Notes: a model not told the origin generated them from the sequence alone. 64,000 nt of DNA from Myxococcales bacterium 68-20 (GCA_001899635.1 MKVQ01000042.1:248001-312000); one strand, 5' to 3'. Numbered from the stretch's first letter, positions 45,432 to 54,584 are shown. Program-made: numbers and translations.

Positions 45432-46250
45432 TTACTGCGCGCTGGGCTTCGCGAGCCGGTACACCACTTCGAGCTGGGTGGAGACCGAGACCTCCCCAGG
45501 CGCCACCGGCGTCTCGAAGCCCCCCATGTCGGCCTTCGCCATGCTGTACATCGGCCGCGGACCGCCGCCGCCGACGCTCTCGCTCACCGAGACGACCTCA
45601 CCGAGCGTCCGGCCCTGCGTCTTCGCGAGGGCCTCCGCGCGGGCTCGCGCATCCTGAGCCGCCTTCTCACGCGCTTCGGCTTCGAGGGCCTCCGGCTTGT
45701 CGATCTCGAACGAGACCCCCCACACCTCGTTCGCCCCCGCCGCGACGGCAGCATCGAGCAGCCGACCGGCCTTCTCGATATCGCGAATGGTGACGCGCAC
45801 CGTGTTCGAGACGCGGTACTGCCCCGCGCGTGCCGGCGCGGCGGCAGTCACGCCGGCGCTCCCGGGCTTGGCCGGCGCGCTCATCACGACCGGATGAGGC
45901 TCGTGGCGCTCGAAGTTGATGGAGAAGTTCGCGGTCTGGATGTCCTTGTCCGCAACGCCCTCCTTCTTGATGGCAGCGATGAGGTTCGTCATCTGCTGGT
46001 TGGCGAGACGCGACGCCTCCGCCACCGTCGGTGCGGTGACCGCGATCCCCATCGTCGATCGCGCGATGTCAGGCTTCCGCGAGACCTCCCCCTTTCCCAG
46101 TACGGTGACGACGTTCGTACGCGCGTCCGCTTCGGACGGCACCGTGGCAGCCGACTGAGACGCGGCCGGGGAGCACCCGGTCGCCAGCGCAGCGGCACCG
46201 ACGAGAAGAGCGACAACGAACGACTTCGACATGAAATGCGAACGCAGCAT
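45432..46250 (-). CDS. SIMPL (DUF541) domain lipoprotein
   Basis: 272 residues. ATG 46250 has GAGGA 6 bases upstream; a second ATG six codons later is also possible. Signal peptide with lipobox ATGC. The SIMPL/DUF541 domain spans about 45-270: VVTVLGKGEVSRKPDIA, VAEASRLANQQMTNLIAAIK, RVSNTVRVTIRDIEKAGRLLD, NEVWGVSFEI, AREKAAQDARARAEALA and VSTQLEVVYRL. An Ala/Pro/Gly linker is inserted near 140. SIMPL proteins are periplasmic or outer-membrane oligomers often linked to oxidative or envelope stress. No adjacent functional partner. Confidence 0.9.
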   Translation of the reverse strand: MLRSHFMSKSFVVALLVGAAALATGCSPAASQSAATVPSEADARTNVVTVLGKGEVSRKPDIARSTMGIAVTAPTVAEASRLANQQMTNLIAAIKKEGVADKDIQTANFSINFERHEPHPVVMSAPAKPGSAGVTAAAPARAGQYRVSNTVRVTIRDIEKAGRLLDAAVAAGANEVWGVSFEIDKPEALEAEAREKAAQDARARAEALAKTQGRTLGEVVSVSESVGGGGPRPMYSMAKADMGGFETPVAPGEVSVSTQLEVVYRLAKPSAQ

Positions 46251-46522
46251 GAACGATCCTCTAAGAGCGCGAGCGAAGTGCTCGCGAAGGGGTTGAAGGG
46301 GACTGCCGATGGAACAACGCGGCATCACGAGCGTCCTTACAACGTCTCAGCTGCGAAAGTGCAGGATGAACGCCCGAGCCCGGGTCTTCCCGCTACGGTC
46401 GAGGTTGATGCCCAGGGCGGGCAGTCGCGCTGGTTACGGTAGCGCTTGGTCCCCGCCCGCCCACGTGAGGGCACCGAAGCAGCTTCCGATCGCGGAAGTC
46501 GCCGCCCGCCGGGCCCGCGCTC

Positions 46523-47662
46523 TCATTTCACCAGTGCCGTGAACCACGGACGAGTGCGCACGCCGTCGAAGTCGACATCGGCGCGCGCGCGCTCGACGAC
46601 ACCCCTCCCGCCGCGAGCGATCGCCATGCCGAGAGCGATCTCGGCACGCCCATCCCCCGTCTTCGCGTAGGCGCGAGCAAGGTTGTAGGGGGCGAGCGCG
46701 AAGCTCGGGTCCGCAGACGTCGCCTTCGAGAACAGCTCCTGAGCACCTGCGAGGTCACCACGCTCGAGCAACCGAGAGCCGGTGTCGTCGTAGACCCGAG
46801 CGGCGAATGCGTCGACCGATACCCGGAGCGTCGCGAAGTCGCCCGCGAACTCCATCCCGTGCCAGGCAGCGACCACACCGATCTCGCGCCCGTCGGGCGA
46901 GAGCGCGACCCCGTTCGGAAACACGCCGTAGAACTGGACGGGCGTGCCGACGGCCCTCTTCGTCGTGAGCTCGTACGGATACACGGGCGAATGCCCCGTC
47001 ACCTGGCCCCCGATGCGTAGCACCGGCTGACGGACGACGTTCTGATCCGCCCCCACCTCCCCGGCGCTCGCGGTGATGTGGATCTGGATGTCGCGCGCAT
47101 ACCGCCAGGTTCCGCCGAGCTCCGGTCCGGTCGTCTCGAGGCCTCTCTCCTTCACCGCCGGAACTTCGTTCGCCGCGAGCCACGCATTCAGCTCCGCGAG
47201 CTGCGGCCCCTGAAGGTTCCCCCGCTCCGCCTCTTCCCGGGTCGACATCGTGCGCCGCTCCCCGGCTCCATCGACGAACGCACAGTGAGTGGCCCCGAGG
47301 CCACCATCGGTATTGCAGTACCCGAACCACCGCCCATCTCTCGTGAAGCCGACGCGATGCGCCGGATCATTCGCGCCCATCCGGATCCGTACGGGATAGC
47401 CGACAGCGCGAATCGGCCCCGGGGCGCCGAAGTCCGCCGACGGAAGGACCGCCGTCCCGCCGTCCGTCTCCGCAGGAGCGCCCTGCGATTCCGCCACTAC
47501 CGGAGCCGGCCGAGCGCAAGCGACCACGCCGGCCAGAAGTAGAAGGCGCACGCCAGCGTCGAGCTTGAGGCTCGCGCCCCACCCACCTGCAGTGGTGGGT
47601 CTTCGGCCCTCGTTGAATCGACGGATCATCAATCGAACAACGCTCGACAGCCATGTCTTCAT
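46523..47662 (-). CDS. Lipoprotein with TPR-like C terminus, unknown
   Basis: About 379 residues from ATG 47662. The start is uncertain because the lipobox (LLLAGVVAC) lies 45-48 residues in, so a later start such as GTG before RLLLLAG would be more typical. The N-terminal half has WD-like or surface-protein strands (VGYPVRIRMGANDPAHRVGFTRDGRWFGYC, GVALSPDGREIGVVAAWHG). The last 90 residues form a TPR-like pair (LERGDLAGAQELFSKATSADPSFALAPYNLARAYAKTGD). The combination is seen in several uncharacterised myxobacterial lipoproteins. No function assigned. Confidence 0.72.
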   Translation of the reverse strand: MKTWLSSVVRLMIRRFNEGRRPTTAGGWGASLKLDAGVRLLLLAGVVACARPAPVVAESQGAPAETDGGTAVLPSADFGAPGPIRAVGYPVRIRMGANDPAHRVGFTRDGRWFGYCNTDGGLGATHCAFVDGAGERRTMSTREEAERGNLQGPQLAELNAWLAANEVPAVKERGLETTGPELGGTWRYARDIQIHITASAGEVGADQNVVRQPVLRIGGQVTGHSPVYPYELTTKRAVGTPVQFYGVFPNGVALSPDGREIGVVAAWHGMEFAGDFATLRVSVDAFAARVYDDTGSRLLERGDLAGAQELFSKATSADPSFALAPYNLARAYAKTGDGRAEIALGMAIARGGRGVVERARADVDFDGVRTRPWFTALVK

Positions 47663-47783
47663 CGCCGGGGGACGATAGGCGAAGCGACGCGGCGATGGGA
47701 CGACGAGGCTGTGGTCACCGAGCCGAGGCGAGCGTCCCGCATCGACGACGTAGGGCGCGCCCGACAAAGTCGGCCCCAACAGA

Positions 47784-47810
47784 CACTGTCGTTTCCGTTT
47801 CCCGACAGTG
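47784..47810. promoter_or_regulatory. CACTGTCG/CGACAGTG dyad upstream of the SulP-CA gene
   Basis: Perfect 8-bp inverted repeat with an 11-base spacer (47784-47791 and 47803-47810). A further CGACAGT half-site lies at 47938-47944, 16 bases before the GTG at 47960. Located in the divergent region between the lipoprotein gene and the SulP-CA gene. Confidence 0.5.
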
Positions 47811-47959
47811 GATCGAGGCTACTTTTGCAGCTTGCTACGATCGTCGTAAGAATCCACAGACGGCAGGAGAACGGACCCCTGCAATTCCAGCGTTTTTCGA
47901 CGGTTCGGCTCTGACCGACGGTGTCGTTGGCTCGGCCCGACAGTTGCTGAGGCGCGGGC

Positions 47960-50248
47960 GTGCATCGCCCTCGCTTCGACCTCGGTATTCGAAACCTCAT
48001 CCCTGACTGGAAAGCGCTCTTCTCACGCCAACACCTCGGTGCCGACCTCGGCGCCGGGCTGACGGTGGCGTGCATTGCCATCCCCTTGTCACTCGCGATC
48101 GCCCTTGCATCGGGCGTCGCCCCCGCTGTCGGCCTCGTCACCGCCATCATCGCCGGGATCGTTTGCGGCGTCTTCGGCGGTACTCCGCTCCAGGTGAGCG
48201 GGCCTGCCGCCGCGATGGCCGTGCTCATTGCCTCGCTCATCCAGCAGCATGGCCTCCTCGGGCTGCTCCTGGTCGGCATCGGGTGTGGGCTCCTTCAGGT
48301 CGCCACCGGGGTTTTGGGGCTCGGTCGCTTCGTCCGGCTCGTCCCCCTCCCCGTCGTCGAGGGATTCACCGCGGGCATCGGCGCCATCATCCTCATCGGC
48401 CAGCTCCCCCGAGCGCTGGGGCTCCCGCCTCCCGACCAGTCACACGTTTTCAGTGTCTTCAGCCACATCGCCGAGCTCGCTCATCAAGCGAAGCCGGCCG
48501 CCGTCGGCGTAACGCTGCTCACGCTCGCCATCATCTTCCTCGTCCCGCGAGTGACGAAGCGCGTCCCGTCTCAGCTCGTCGGAGTCGTCGCGGCAACGCT
48601 TGCCACGGTGGCCCTCGGGCTCGATACCGCCGTCATCGGCACGATCCCGCGCTCACTCCCGCTGCCGAGCCTCCCGGAGATCCCCTCCGACCTCCGCCTC
48701 GGCCCCATCGTGGGCTCGACGTTCGTCGTCTTCGCGCTGGCCTCACTCGAGACCCTCCTTTCCTCCTCGGCCGTCGACCGCCAAGCCTCGGACCAGAAGA
48801 GGAGCGATCCGGATCAGGAGCTCATCGGGCAGGGGCTCGGCAACATCGCGAGCGCCCTGTTCGGCGGAATTCCGGTGACCGGCGTCATCGCGCGGTCCGG
48901 AGCGAACATCCAGGCCGGCGCCAAGACGCGTCGCTCGGGCATCATCCACGCGATCGCGCTCATCCTCGCGGTCTTCGCGCTCGCGCCGCTGATCGAGCGC
49001 ATCCCCGTCGCCGCCCTCGCGGGCGTCCTCTTCTCCGTCGCCATCCGGATGCTCAACCCGGCGACGTTCATGCACCTCTGGAAGCACTCGCGCTCGGACG
49101 GCATCGTCTACGCCGTCACGTTCGTCACGATCGTCTTCGTCGACCTTCTCGAAGGCGTGCAGTGGGGTGTCGTCGCCGCCCTCGCGATCGCGGCGATCCG
49201 GCTCGGGCGCCCCCGCATGGCGTTCCGCGCCGTCCCCCTCCGCGACCACCATCACTTCGCCTTCGAGGGTCCGCTCACGTTCCTCTCGTCGCTCGACCTC
49301 GACGGGGTCCGCCGTGAGCTCGGATCGCTCGAGCCGGGTCAGTGCGTCGTTTTCGATGCTCGCGACGTCACCACGATGGACGCTTCGGGTGTCGAGATCC
49401 TGGCCGGCCTCGTTGCCGATGCCCGCGGGCGCAAGCTGACTCCGATCGTGCTCGGCGTTCCGGGCGCCGAACGAGCGCAGGTCGCCGCCGCGATCACCAA
49501 TGCCGAGTCGGTCATGGTCGACGACGAGCGCGGTCTCAGCGAGAAGCTCGGCGCGGGCGTCGCGATCGTCGATGCCCGACTGCGAGCAGGTGTCGAGCGC
49601 TTCCGCGCGACTGCACGTCCGCGCTACACGAACCTCTTCCAGCAGCTCGCCGAGGGCCAGGCACCTCACACGCTGTTCATCACGTGCTCGGATAGCCGCA
49701 TCAATCCGAACCTGATCACGTCGATGGAGCCGGGCGAGCTCTTCATCGTGCGCGATGTCGGCAACCTGGTCGCTCCGGCGTCGGACATGCTTGCATCGCC
49801 GGCAGGCGCGGCGATCGACTACGCGGTCGGCATCCTCGGCGTGCAGAAGATCGTCGTGTGCGGCCACTCTGGCTGCGGCGCGGTGAAGGCGCTGCTCTCG
49901 GACGATCCGCTCCCGGCCGGGCTCAAGAACCTGCACGCGTGGCTCGAGACGACCGAAGCGCGCCAGCGACTCCGCAACCTGCCCGGTTCGCTTCACCCGG
50001 ACGAGGTCGCGAAGATCAACGCGCTCGCGCAGCTCGATCGGCTCCGGAGCTATCCGGTCGTCGCCGAGAAGCTCGCGGCTGGCGAGCTCTCGCTCACGGC
50101 GTGGTACTTCGACCTGAAGAGCGGCGAGCTGGAGGAGTGGTCGACCGCGCTCCAGCGGTACGTGCCGGTCGGTACGGCGGAGGAACGCGCGTCGGCAAAG
50201 CGGCTCGTCGCGCACGAGGGCCTGCACGACCACGCTGCAGCGCAGTGA
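47960..50248 (+). CDS. SulP transporter-STAS-beta-carbonic anhydrase fusion
   Basis: 762 residues from GTG 47960 (GAGG 7 bases upstream). Residues 25-415 are a SulP/SLC26-type anion transporter with its multi-helix core (LGAGLTVACIAIPLSLAIALASG, GGTPLQVSGPAAAMAVL, GNIASALFGGIPVTGVIARSG). A STAS domain follows (about 430-530, with TTMDASGVEIL). The C-terminal 215 residues are a beta-class carbonic anhydrase with zinc ligands C576 (CSDSR), H636 and C639 (GHSGC) and the D578/R580 dyad. Coupling of bicarbonate transport to CO2 hydration is the natural reading, as proposed for similar BicA/SulP-CA fusions. Substrate is not proven by sequence. Confidence 0.93.
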   Translation: MHRPRFDLGIRNLIPDWKALFSRQHLGADLGAGLTVACIAIPLSLAIALASGVAPAVGLVTAIIAGIVCGVFGGTPLQVSGPAAAMAVLIASLIQQHGLLGLLLVGIGCGLLQVATGVLGLGRFVRLVPLPVVEGFTAGIGAIILIGQLPRALGLPPPDQSHVFSVFSHIAELAHQAKPAAVGVTLLTLAIIFLVPRVTKRVPSQLVGVVAATLATVALGLDTAVIGTIPRSLPLPSLPEIPSDLRLGPIVGSTFVVFALASLETLLSSSAVDRQASDQKRSDPDQELIGQGLGNIASALFGGIPVTGVIARSGANIQAGAKTRRSGIIHAIALILAVFALAPLIERIPVAALAGVLFSVAIRMLNPATFMHLWKHSRSDGIVYAVTFVTIVFVDLLEGVQWGVVAALAIAAIRLGRPRMAFRAVPLRDHHHFAFEGPLTFLSSLDLDGVRRELGSLEPGQCVVFDARDVTTMDASGVEILAGLVADARGRKLTPIVLGVPGAERAQVAAAITNAESVMVDDERGLSEKLGAGVAIVDARLRAGVERFRATARPRYTNLFQQLAEGQAPHTLFITCSDSRINPNLITSMEPGELFIVRDVGNLVAPASDMLASPAGAAIDYAVGILGVQKIVVCGHSGCGAVKALLSDDPLPAGLKNLHAWLETTEARQRLRNLPGSLHPDEVAKINALAQLDRLRSYPVVAEKLAAGELSLTAWYFDLKSGELEEWSTALQRYVPVGTAEERASAKRLVAHEGLHDHAAAQ

Positions 50249-50273
50249 AAGCGTCCACGCGACCGCCGCGATT

Positions 50274-50405
50274 GTTCGGCAAGCCGAACGGTTCGGCCAG
50301 AGAGGGGCGCTAATCGGGGTACTCCGTGTACCCTATCAACGAGGTAGCGGGTGCTTCGAGGTGGAGGCTGCTTGGCGGCTTCCACCTCGGTGGCCCTCCG
50401 CCACC
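50274..50405. other. Hairpin-rich intergenic stretch
   Basis: Three strong structures in 130 bases: GTTCGGC-aa-GCCGAAC (50274-50289), GGGTAC-tccgt-GTACCC (50317-50333) and CGAGGTGGA ... TCCACCTCG (50357-50389). A direct repeat CCACCTCGG overlaps the last. The first may terminate the SulP-CA transcript; the others lie in the leader of the small membrane protein at 50412. Confidence 0.4.
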
Positions 50406-50411
50406 TCGGTC

Positions 50412-50828
50412 ATGCCCCTCGAGCAACGTCCAACCAAGCCATCCGTTCGCCCGCCGAGGCGGGAGACGACGGGAGCTGCGCGACGAAACCGCCGAAAGCT
50501 CTTGGCGCTCGAGTCCGTGCAGGTCGCGCTCGGGATCGGGATCCTCGTCCTCGTGGCGCTCCGGGCAATCGTGACGATCGAGGACGATGCCGTCGCGTCC
50601 GCGCTCACGATTGGCGGCATGTTCGTGATGGTGCTGGTCGTCGTTGCGCTGCGCGTCCGGCTCGGACGAGAGACGCTCCGCCGCGAAGTGAAGGCACTCG
50701 AAGACCGCCGCGATCTCGAGGACCGCGAGGCGAGTGACCGCGCCGCGCCGGACTCGGGGCCTCGCCTCCGCGCTGCCGCTCGCCGCTCGATGGACACGCG
50801 CGGCCGAAACGGCATCTCCTCCGGGTAG
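50412..50828 (+). CDS. Small two-helix membrane protein, unknown
   Basis: 138 residues. ATG 50412 is preferred over 50361; no Shine-Dalgarno is clear. A basic N terminus (TKPSVRPPRRET, ARRNRRKLLAL) is followed by two membrane helices (VQVALGIGILVLVALRAIVTI, ASALTIGGMFVMVLVVVAL) and a charged, probably cytoplasmic C-terminal tail (LRREVKALEDRRDLEDREAS). The hydrophobic core is good evidence that this is a real gene despite competing minus-strand frames. It may be co-transcribed with the SulP-CA gene 163 bases upstream. Confidence 0.6.
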   Translation: MPLEQRPTKPSVRPPRRETTGAARRNRRKLLALESVQVALGIGILVLVALRAIVTIEDDAVASALTIGGMFVMVLVVVALRVRLGRETLRREVKALEDRRDLEDREASDRAAPDSGPRLRAAARRSMDTRGRNGISSG

Positions 50829-50955
50829 AGCGTGACCCGAGGCTCGAGGTACGTGTCGCGAGGTCGGTTGCGCCGAGCGCGTTCCCCGACGCTGCCCATT
50901 CGGAGACCGGCACCGCGGAGCGCAGCGATTCCAGCCGCCGAACGAGCGCAGGAGC

Positions 50956-52056
50956 TCACGGCACCACGTTGCAGACGCTCTCGATGCTGATGTCGGCTGG
51001 CGCGGCGCCGCCGACGAATCGGATGCTGCCGTAAGCGCAGGAGCGCGGTTGCCCCGGCATGACACACCAGCCGCTCGCGCAGCCTTCGCAAGAGTCGGTT
51101 GGGTTGCTGCACCGCCTCGCGTCTTCGCCGGTCAGCTGCGTCACGTCGCAAGCGATCCCCGGCCAATCGTGATCGTCCCAAACCCCGGGGCGCTCGCACG
51201 GCCACACGCCGGATGCGCGGCCGTGAGGGATGTCCGTGTATTCGAGCGTAAAGGCGCGAATCCGGCACTCGGCGGAGCCATCGGCCCGCCGCGCGATCGT
51301 TCGATCGACGCAGCGCCGATCCGTCGAACCGACGTCGAACGGGAAGAGCGGGCCGTAGATCCCACGGTTGGCAGCCGCCCAGGCGGCGAGCCCCGACTTC
51401 CGATCATCCGAAGGCGCGAGGAAGATCATGAGGCGGAAGCCCTCCTGCGATGATGTGGCCTCGGGGAACGATGGCTCGGACGCCTCGTGGACGGTCGGAT
51501 CTTCGCGCGCTGTCGCGAGGACGACGAGCTTCAACCTGTTCTCACGGAACGGCACGGCAGCGAGAGCGCGCTGAAGCGTCTCCAGCGCGTTCGTTGCATC
51601 GGGCGCCGTGGACGGAGCCTCGATGGCGTCCGTCACGGCTTCGGCGAAGGTAGCCGCCCCGGATGGGGTCGCCTTCCCTTCGCCCCAGGCGAGCCGCACG
51701 TCGTCGAGCGGAGAGCGGACGTGATGCTCGCCGACTTTCACGACGAACGCGCGCATGTCGACGGGCGACCATCGGCCTCCGGGCGCGCGTTGGAGCTCGC
51801 GGATCTCTTCCGTGAATGCCCGAGACAGCTTTTCGCGCAGCTCGAGGGATGCGGGCGCCCCGTCGACCACGAACAGGAGGTCCGTCGGAGGAGCATCGCG
51901 GAAGAGCCACGCAGACCTGCTCTGCATGACCTGCCCCTCGGTCACGGTGATGGACGGCTCCTCGGCGCAACCACCGAGCGCCAGGACGAGCATGGAGACG
52001 AGCACGACCACGCGAGACACCCCCACGCGGGCGCCGCTCTGCACGTCCCAAGCCAT
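50956..52056 (-). CDS. VWA-like lipoprotein with Cys-rich C terminus
   Basis: 366 residues from ATG 52056; GTG 52071 is possible. The signal peptide ends LALGGC. Residues 55-240 resemble a von Willebrand A-type fold (TDLLFVVDGAPASLELREKLSRAF, MRAFVVKVGEHH, NRLKLVVLATAREDP), but the MIDAS motif DxSxS is replaced by DGAPAS, so metal binding is doubtful. The C-terminal part has about eight Cys in a compact arrangement (CVDRT, CRIRAF, CERPG, CSNPTDSCEGCASGWC, CAYGSI). Such lipoproteins are common and uncharacterised in this phylum. Confidence 0.72.
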   Translation of the reverse strand: MAWDVQSGARVGVSRVVVLVSMLVLALGGCAEEPSITVTEGQVMQSRSAWLFRDAPPTDLLFVVDGAPASLELREKLSRAFTEEIRELQRAPGGRWSPVDMRAFVVKVGEHHVRSPLDDVRLAWGEGKATPSGAATFAEAVTDAIEAPSTAPDATNALETLQRALAAVPFRENRLKLVVLATAREDPTVHEASEPSFPEATSSQEGFRLMIFLAPSDDRKSGLAAWAAANRGIYGPLFPFDVGSTDRRCVDRTIARRADGSAECRIRAFTLEYTDIPHGRASGVWPCERPGVWDDHDWPGIACDVTQLTGEDARRCSNPTDSCEGCASGWCVMPGQPRSCAYGSIRFVGGAAPADISIESVCNVVP

Positions 52057-52215
52057 CGTCGCGCGGATCACGAAGCGCCGCTCCGGAAGCGAGAATGCGC
52101 GGAGATCGCTTCGCCGCCGATGACAACGACGGTGGCAACCCCCTCTGCACGCGTCAACCGGGTTGCCGGCCGCCCACGGCTGCGGCTCGTTGGGGCGCGA
52201 GCCCCGAGCTGAGCG

Positions 52216-52701
52216 CTACGGGCCGCGGGGCGTCTCGTCCGCGTTCGTGATCGCCTCGCCGGCAGGTCCGAAACGGCCGGCGAGGATACGGCCGCCGCCC
52301 TCGGCGACGTAGGCACCGTCACGCAGAAGCGGCCTGCCCTCGGCCTCGAGCCAGAAGTCTCCCGACCAGCCTTGGCCGTCGACGTTCATCGCGCTCACGC
52401 GGAGCATCGCCTCTCCGCGAGTGCCCTTCGCCCGCGTGTAGAGCGTCACGTAGTCCTTGCCCGTGAGGGCCGCGAGCGGGCTCCGCCGGAGCGTGCGCGT
52501 CGTCACGAGCGAGACCTTCACTGGGCCTCCGAGCGAACGGGCGACCTCGGGGCTCTCCTCGACGAGGCGTACGGTCGTCGCGATGGGCGGTGCCGAGACC
52601 GTGTAGCCGTAGTTGCCGAGACAGCCGCCGGCAAGAAGGCCAAACAGCCCGAGGAGGACGGGCCAGGCGGTGATCCGTCGGGCGCGGGGGCCAGGTTGCA
52701 T
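52216..52701 (-). CDS. Lipoprotein with Coa1/Tim21-like domain
   Basis: 161 residues. ATG 52701 has GGAG 6 bases upstream and gives a short signal peptide ending LLAGGC. Residues 40-140 follow the cytochrome oxidase assembly factor Coa1/Tim21 pattern: a helix EESPEVARSLGGPVKV, then strands KDYVTLYTRAKGTRGEAMLRVSA and GWSGDFWLEAEGRPLL. The similarity is recognised by pattern only and function in oxidase assembly is not implied. An isolated gene between two other exported proteins. Confidence 0.7.
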   Translation of the reverse strand: MQPGPRARRITAWPVLLGLFGLLAGGCLGNYGYTVSAPPIATTVRLVEESPEVARSLGGPVKVSLVTTRTLRRSPLAALTGKDYVTLYTRAKGTRGEAMLRVSAMNVDGQGWSGDFWLEAEGRPLLRDGAYVAEGGGRILAGRFGPAGEAITNADETPRGP

Positions 52702-52902
52702 CGATGACTCCGGGTGCATGGCAACGTCAGCGGGTCAGGGCGGGTCGAAGCTTGCTCGAGAGCGCCGCGAGCGGGAGAGGCGCAAAACCGAGACGAACCG
52801 CAAACCGCACCGAGCACCGAGCCCGCGGGGTGCGTCGGTTCGGGACATGGCTCCTTCCCATGTCCGCTCCCTGCACGTGCGCGAGCTCGATGCGGTCGAT
52901 GA

Positions 52903-53598
52903 TCAGTAGAGACAGCTGTTCTGCGAGTCCCAGACGTTGTTGGTCTCGATGCGCTCGGAGACCGAGGCCTTCGCGTCGGCGCGGACGCGCAGGTAGCGTT
53001 TGCCCGAGGTCGGTGAGAACGAGAGGGTGAGCGGCACGGACTCCCCCTTGGCGACCGCCACGCCCCAGGTCTCGGCAGACGCGAGCACCGCGTTGTTGGA
53101 GCACGAGACGACCTCGACGCGCGCGATCGACTTGCCGGCATCGACGAACGGGTCGACGTTCGCGAGCTCGAACGACGCCGAGGACGCGCCCTGGAACGTG
53201 GCCTTCTTGATGACGAGATCGGGCCGCGTGAAGAAGCTCGACGTACAGCTGTACGCCTGACCGGGCTTGCCCTGCCCGCGAATCTCCGCGTTCACCGGGA
53301 GGTCGGCGGCGAGCTTGATCGTGCCGCCGTCGCGGTCGCTCGAGCTCCACGAGACCGAGTAGCCCTTCGGGATCGTGGCGCCCGTCGTGTTCTTCAAAAT
53401 GGGCGTCTTGGCGACGTCCTGCTGGGAACCTGGGTTCGAGCAGGCGAGCTTGATCTCGGTCCCCACCCCAGCGAACGCTCCGGGGGTGATGCGGATCTGC
53501 GCGTTCGCCTCACGCGATGCGCCTCCGAGCAGCGCGACGAGCGCCGCCCCCACGAACACCGAACACCCCGCCTTGACCGTGCTCTTACGACTCGACAT
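52903..53598 (-). CDS. Exported CARDB-like protein
   Basis: 231 residues. The signal peptide is cleaved near REANAQ; ATG 53598 follows AAAGGG. Two beta-sandwich units of CARDB type are likely: the first has KNTTGATIPKGYSVSWSSSD, the second DLVIKKATFQGASSASFELAN ... TNNVWDSQNSCLY. Three or four Cys occur (KLACSNPG, YSCTSSF, VSCSNN, NSCLY) and may pair. Such modules act as extracellular adhesion or spacer domains. No lipobox, so the protein is likely secreted free. Confidence 0.75.
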   Translation of the reverse strand: MSSRKSTVKAGCSVFVGAALVALLGGASREANAQIRITPGAFAGVGTEIKLACSNPGSQQDVAKTPILKNTTGATIPKGYSVSWSSSDRDGGTIKLAADLPVNAEIRGQGKPGQAYSCTSSFFTRPDLVIKKATFQGASSASFELANVDPFVDAGKSIARVEVVSCSNNAVLASAETWGVAVAKGESVPLTLSFSPTSGKRYLRVRADAKASVSERIETNNVWDSQNSCLY

Positions 53599-54003
53599 GG
53601 CTGAACCCTTTTCCTTTCGTCTCGATTCTTCGTGCGCCCCGCTCGATTGCGTGCGCGCCGAGACTCAGTGCACGACCTCTGCCAGCCGCAGATCCCCGCA
53701 AACTGCCGACAATACGCGCTCCCGAACACCCGCGACGCCGCGCGCGCACGCTCCGCGCACGTGCACGCACGGTCCGCAATCGACCGCGGTTGCCTCGCCT
53801 CCATTTGTTCGGTGCTCACGCGACCGAGTCATGCGCGAGCTGTCACGTCGCGACGCCATCGAAGACCGGGTCGACGATCACGAAGACCGCGCTCGCCCCG
53901 CTCCACGGCGCGACCGTGCCGTCACCGACCTCGGCTCGACCGTCCCACCCATCCCCGATCGCCGCGTCTTCCAGAATCGCGAATCCCCCGGCGCCGCTAC
54001 GAG
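53599..54003. other. 405-base gap with a coding-like tail
   Basis: No gene called. On the minus strand, bases 53843 to about 53990 read GDGTVAPWSGASAVFVIV and end in a stop, with codon third positions rich in G/C. The frame is shifted relative to the gene ending at 54004. Either that gene once continued through a frameshift or this is a remnant. The rest of the gap shows nothing clear. Confidence 0.3.
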
Positions 54004-54543
54004 CTACGGCCTGTAGCCACAGACAGCCTCGATGTCGGCCGCCACGTTGGGCATCTGGACGAGCCCCGCGCCGTGCTGTCGTGCGGCGTAGTCGACCTCG
54101 ATGGTCGGATTCTCCCGAGCATCCTGCGGCGAGAGCGCCACGCAATACGCCCCCGGCTCCTCCGGGAGACGCGCGCGATGGTCGAAGCATGCTTGCGAAG
54201 AGCCTGCGTCCACTTCGTGCCCGTCCCCATCGAGCACGTGGAAGTCGAGCCCACGAATCGCGCCGCTGAAGCCGACCTCCCCATCCCCCTTCGTGAAGTC
54301 ACGCGGCGTGTCGAGCTCGCGTTGCTCCACGCGAACACGGACCGCAACCACCCTGGTCCGAGCTCCGAAGGTGAACGTCGTTGAGCTCCGATGCTCGAGG
54401 ATGGGTGCGTCGCGACAGGCCCTCGAGACCGCGATCGGGACGGCTGGCCGACTAAGCTCTCCGCCAGTCCCCCTCGCCTCGGGGCGACGCGGAGGCGTAC
54501 ACGCGACGAGCACGAGAACGCCGAGAAGCGCGACCCACCGCAT
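54004..54543 (-). CDS. Lipoprotein, unknown
   Basis: 179 residues from ATG 54543; the longer frame reaching 54714 is translated from the dispersed repeat at 54585-54680 and is not coding. Signal peptide with lipobox LVLVAC. The mature part is beta-rich (STTFTFGARTRVVAVRVRVEQREL, VGFSGAIRGLDFHVLDGDGHEVDAG, GAYCVALSPQDAREN) with several Cys. No family recognised. The C terminus (ADIEAVCGYRP) is immediately followed by a coding-like tail in another frame, so the gene may be frameshifted. Confidence 0.65.
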   Translation of the reverse strand: MRWVALLGVLVLVACTPPRRPEARGTGGELSRPAVPIAVSRACRDAPILEHRSSTTFTFGARTRVVAVRVRVEQRELDTPRDFTKGDGEVGFSGAIRGLDFHVLDGDGHEVDAGSSQACFDHRARLPEEPGAYCVALSPQDARENPTIEVDYAARQHGAGLVQMPNVAADIEAVCGYRP

Positions 54544-54584
54544 GCGCTTCGGACGAGGCTCGAGCTGGGGGTATTCACTTGGTG

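Noticed and set aside
50336-51268. 310-codon minus-strand frame
   Set aside because: Overlaps the hairpin cluster and the small membrane protein, whose plus-strand frame has real membrane helices.
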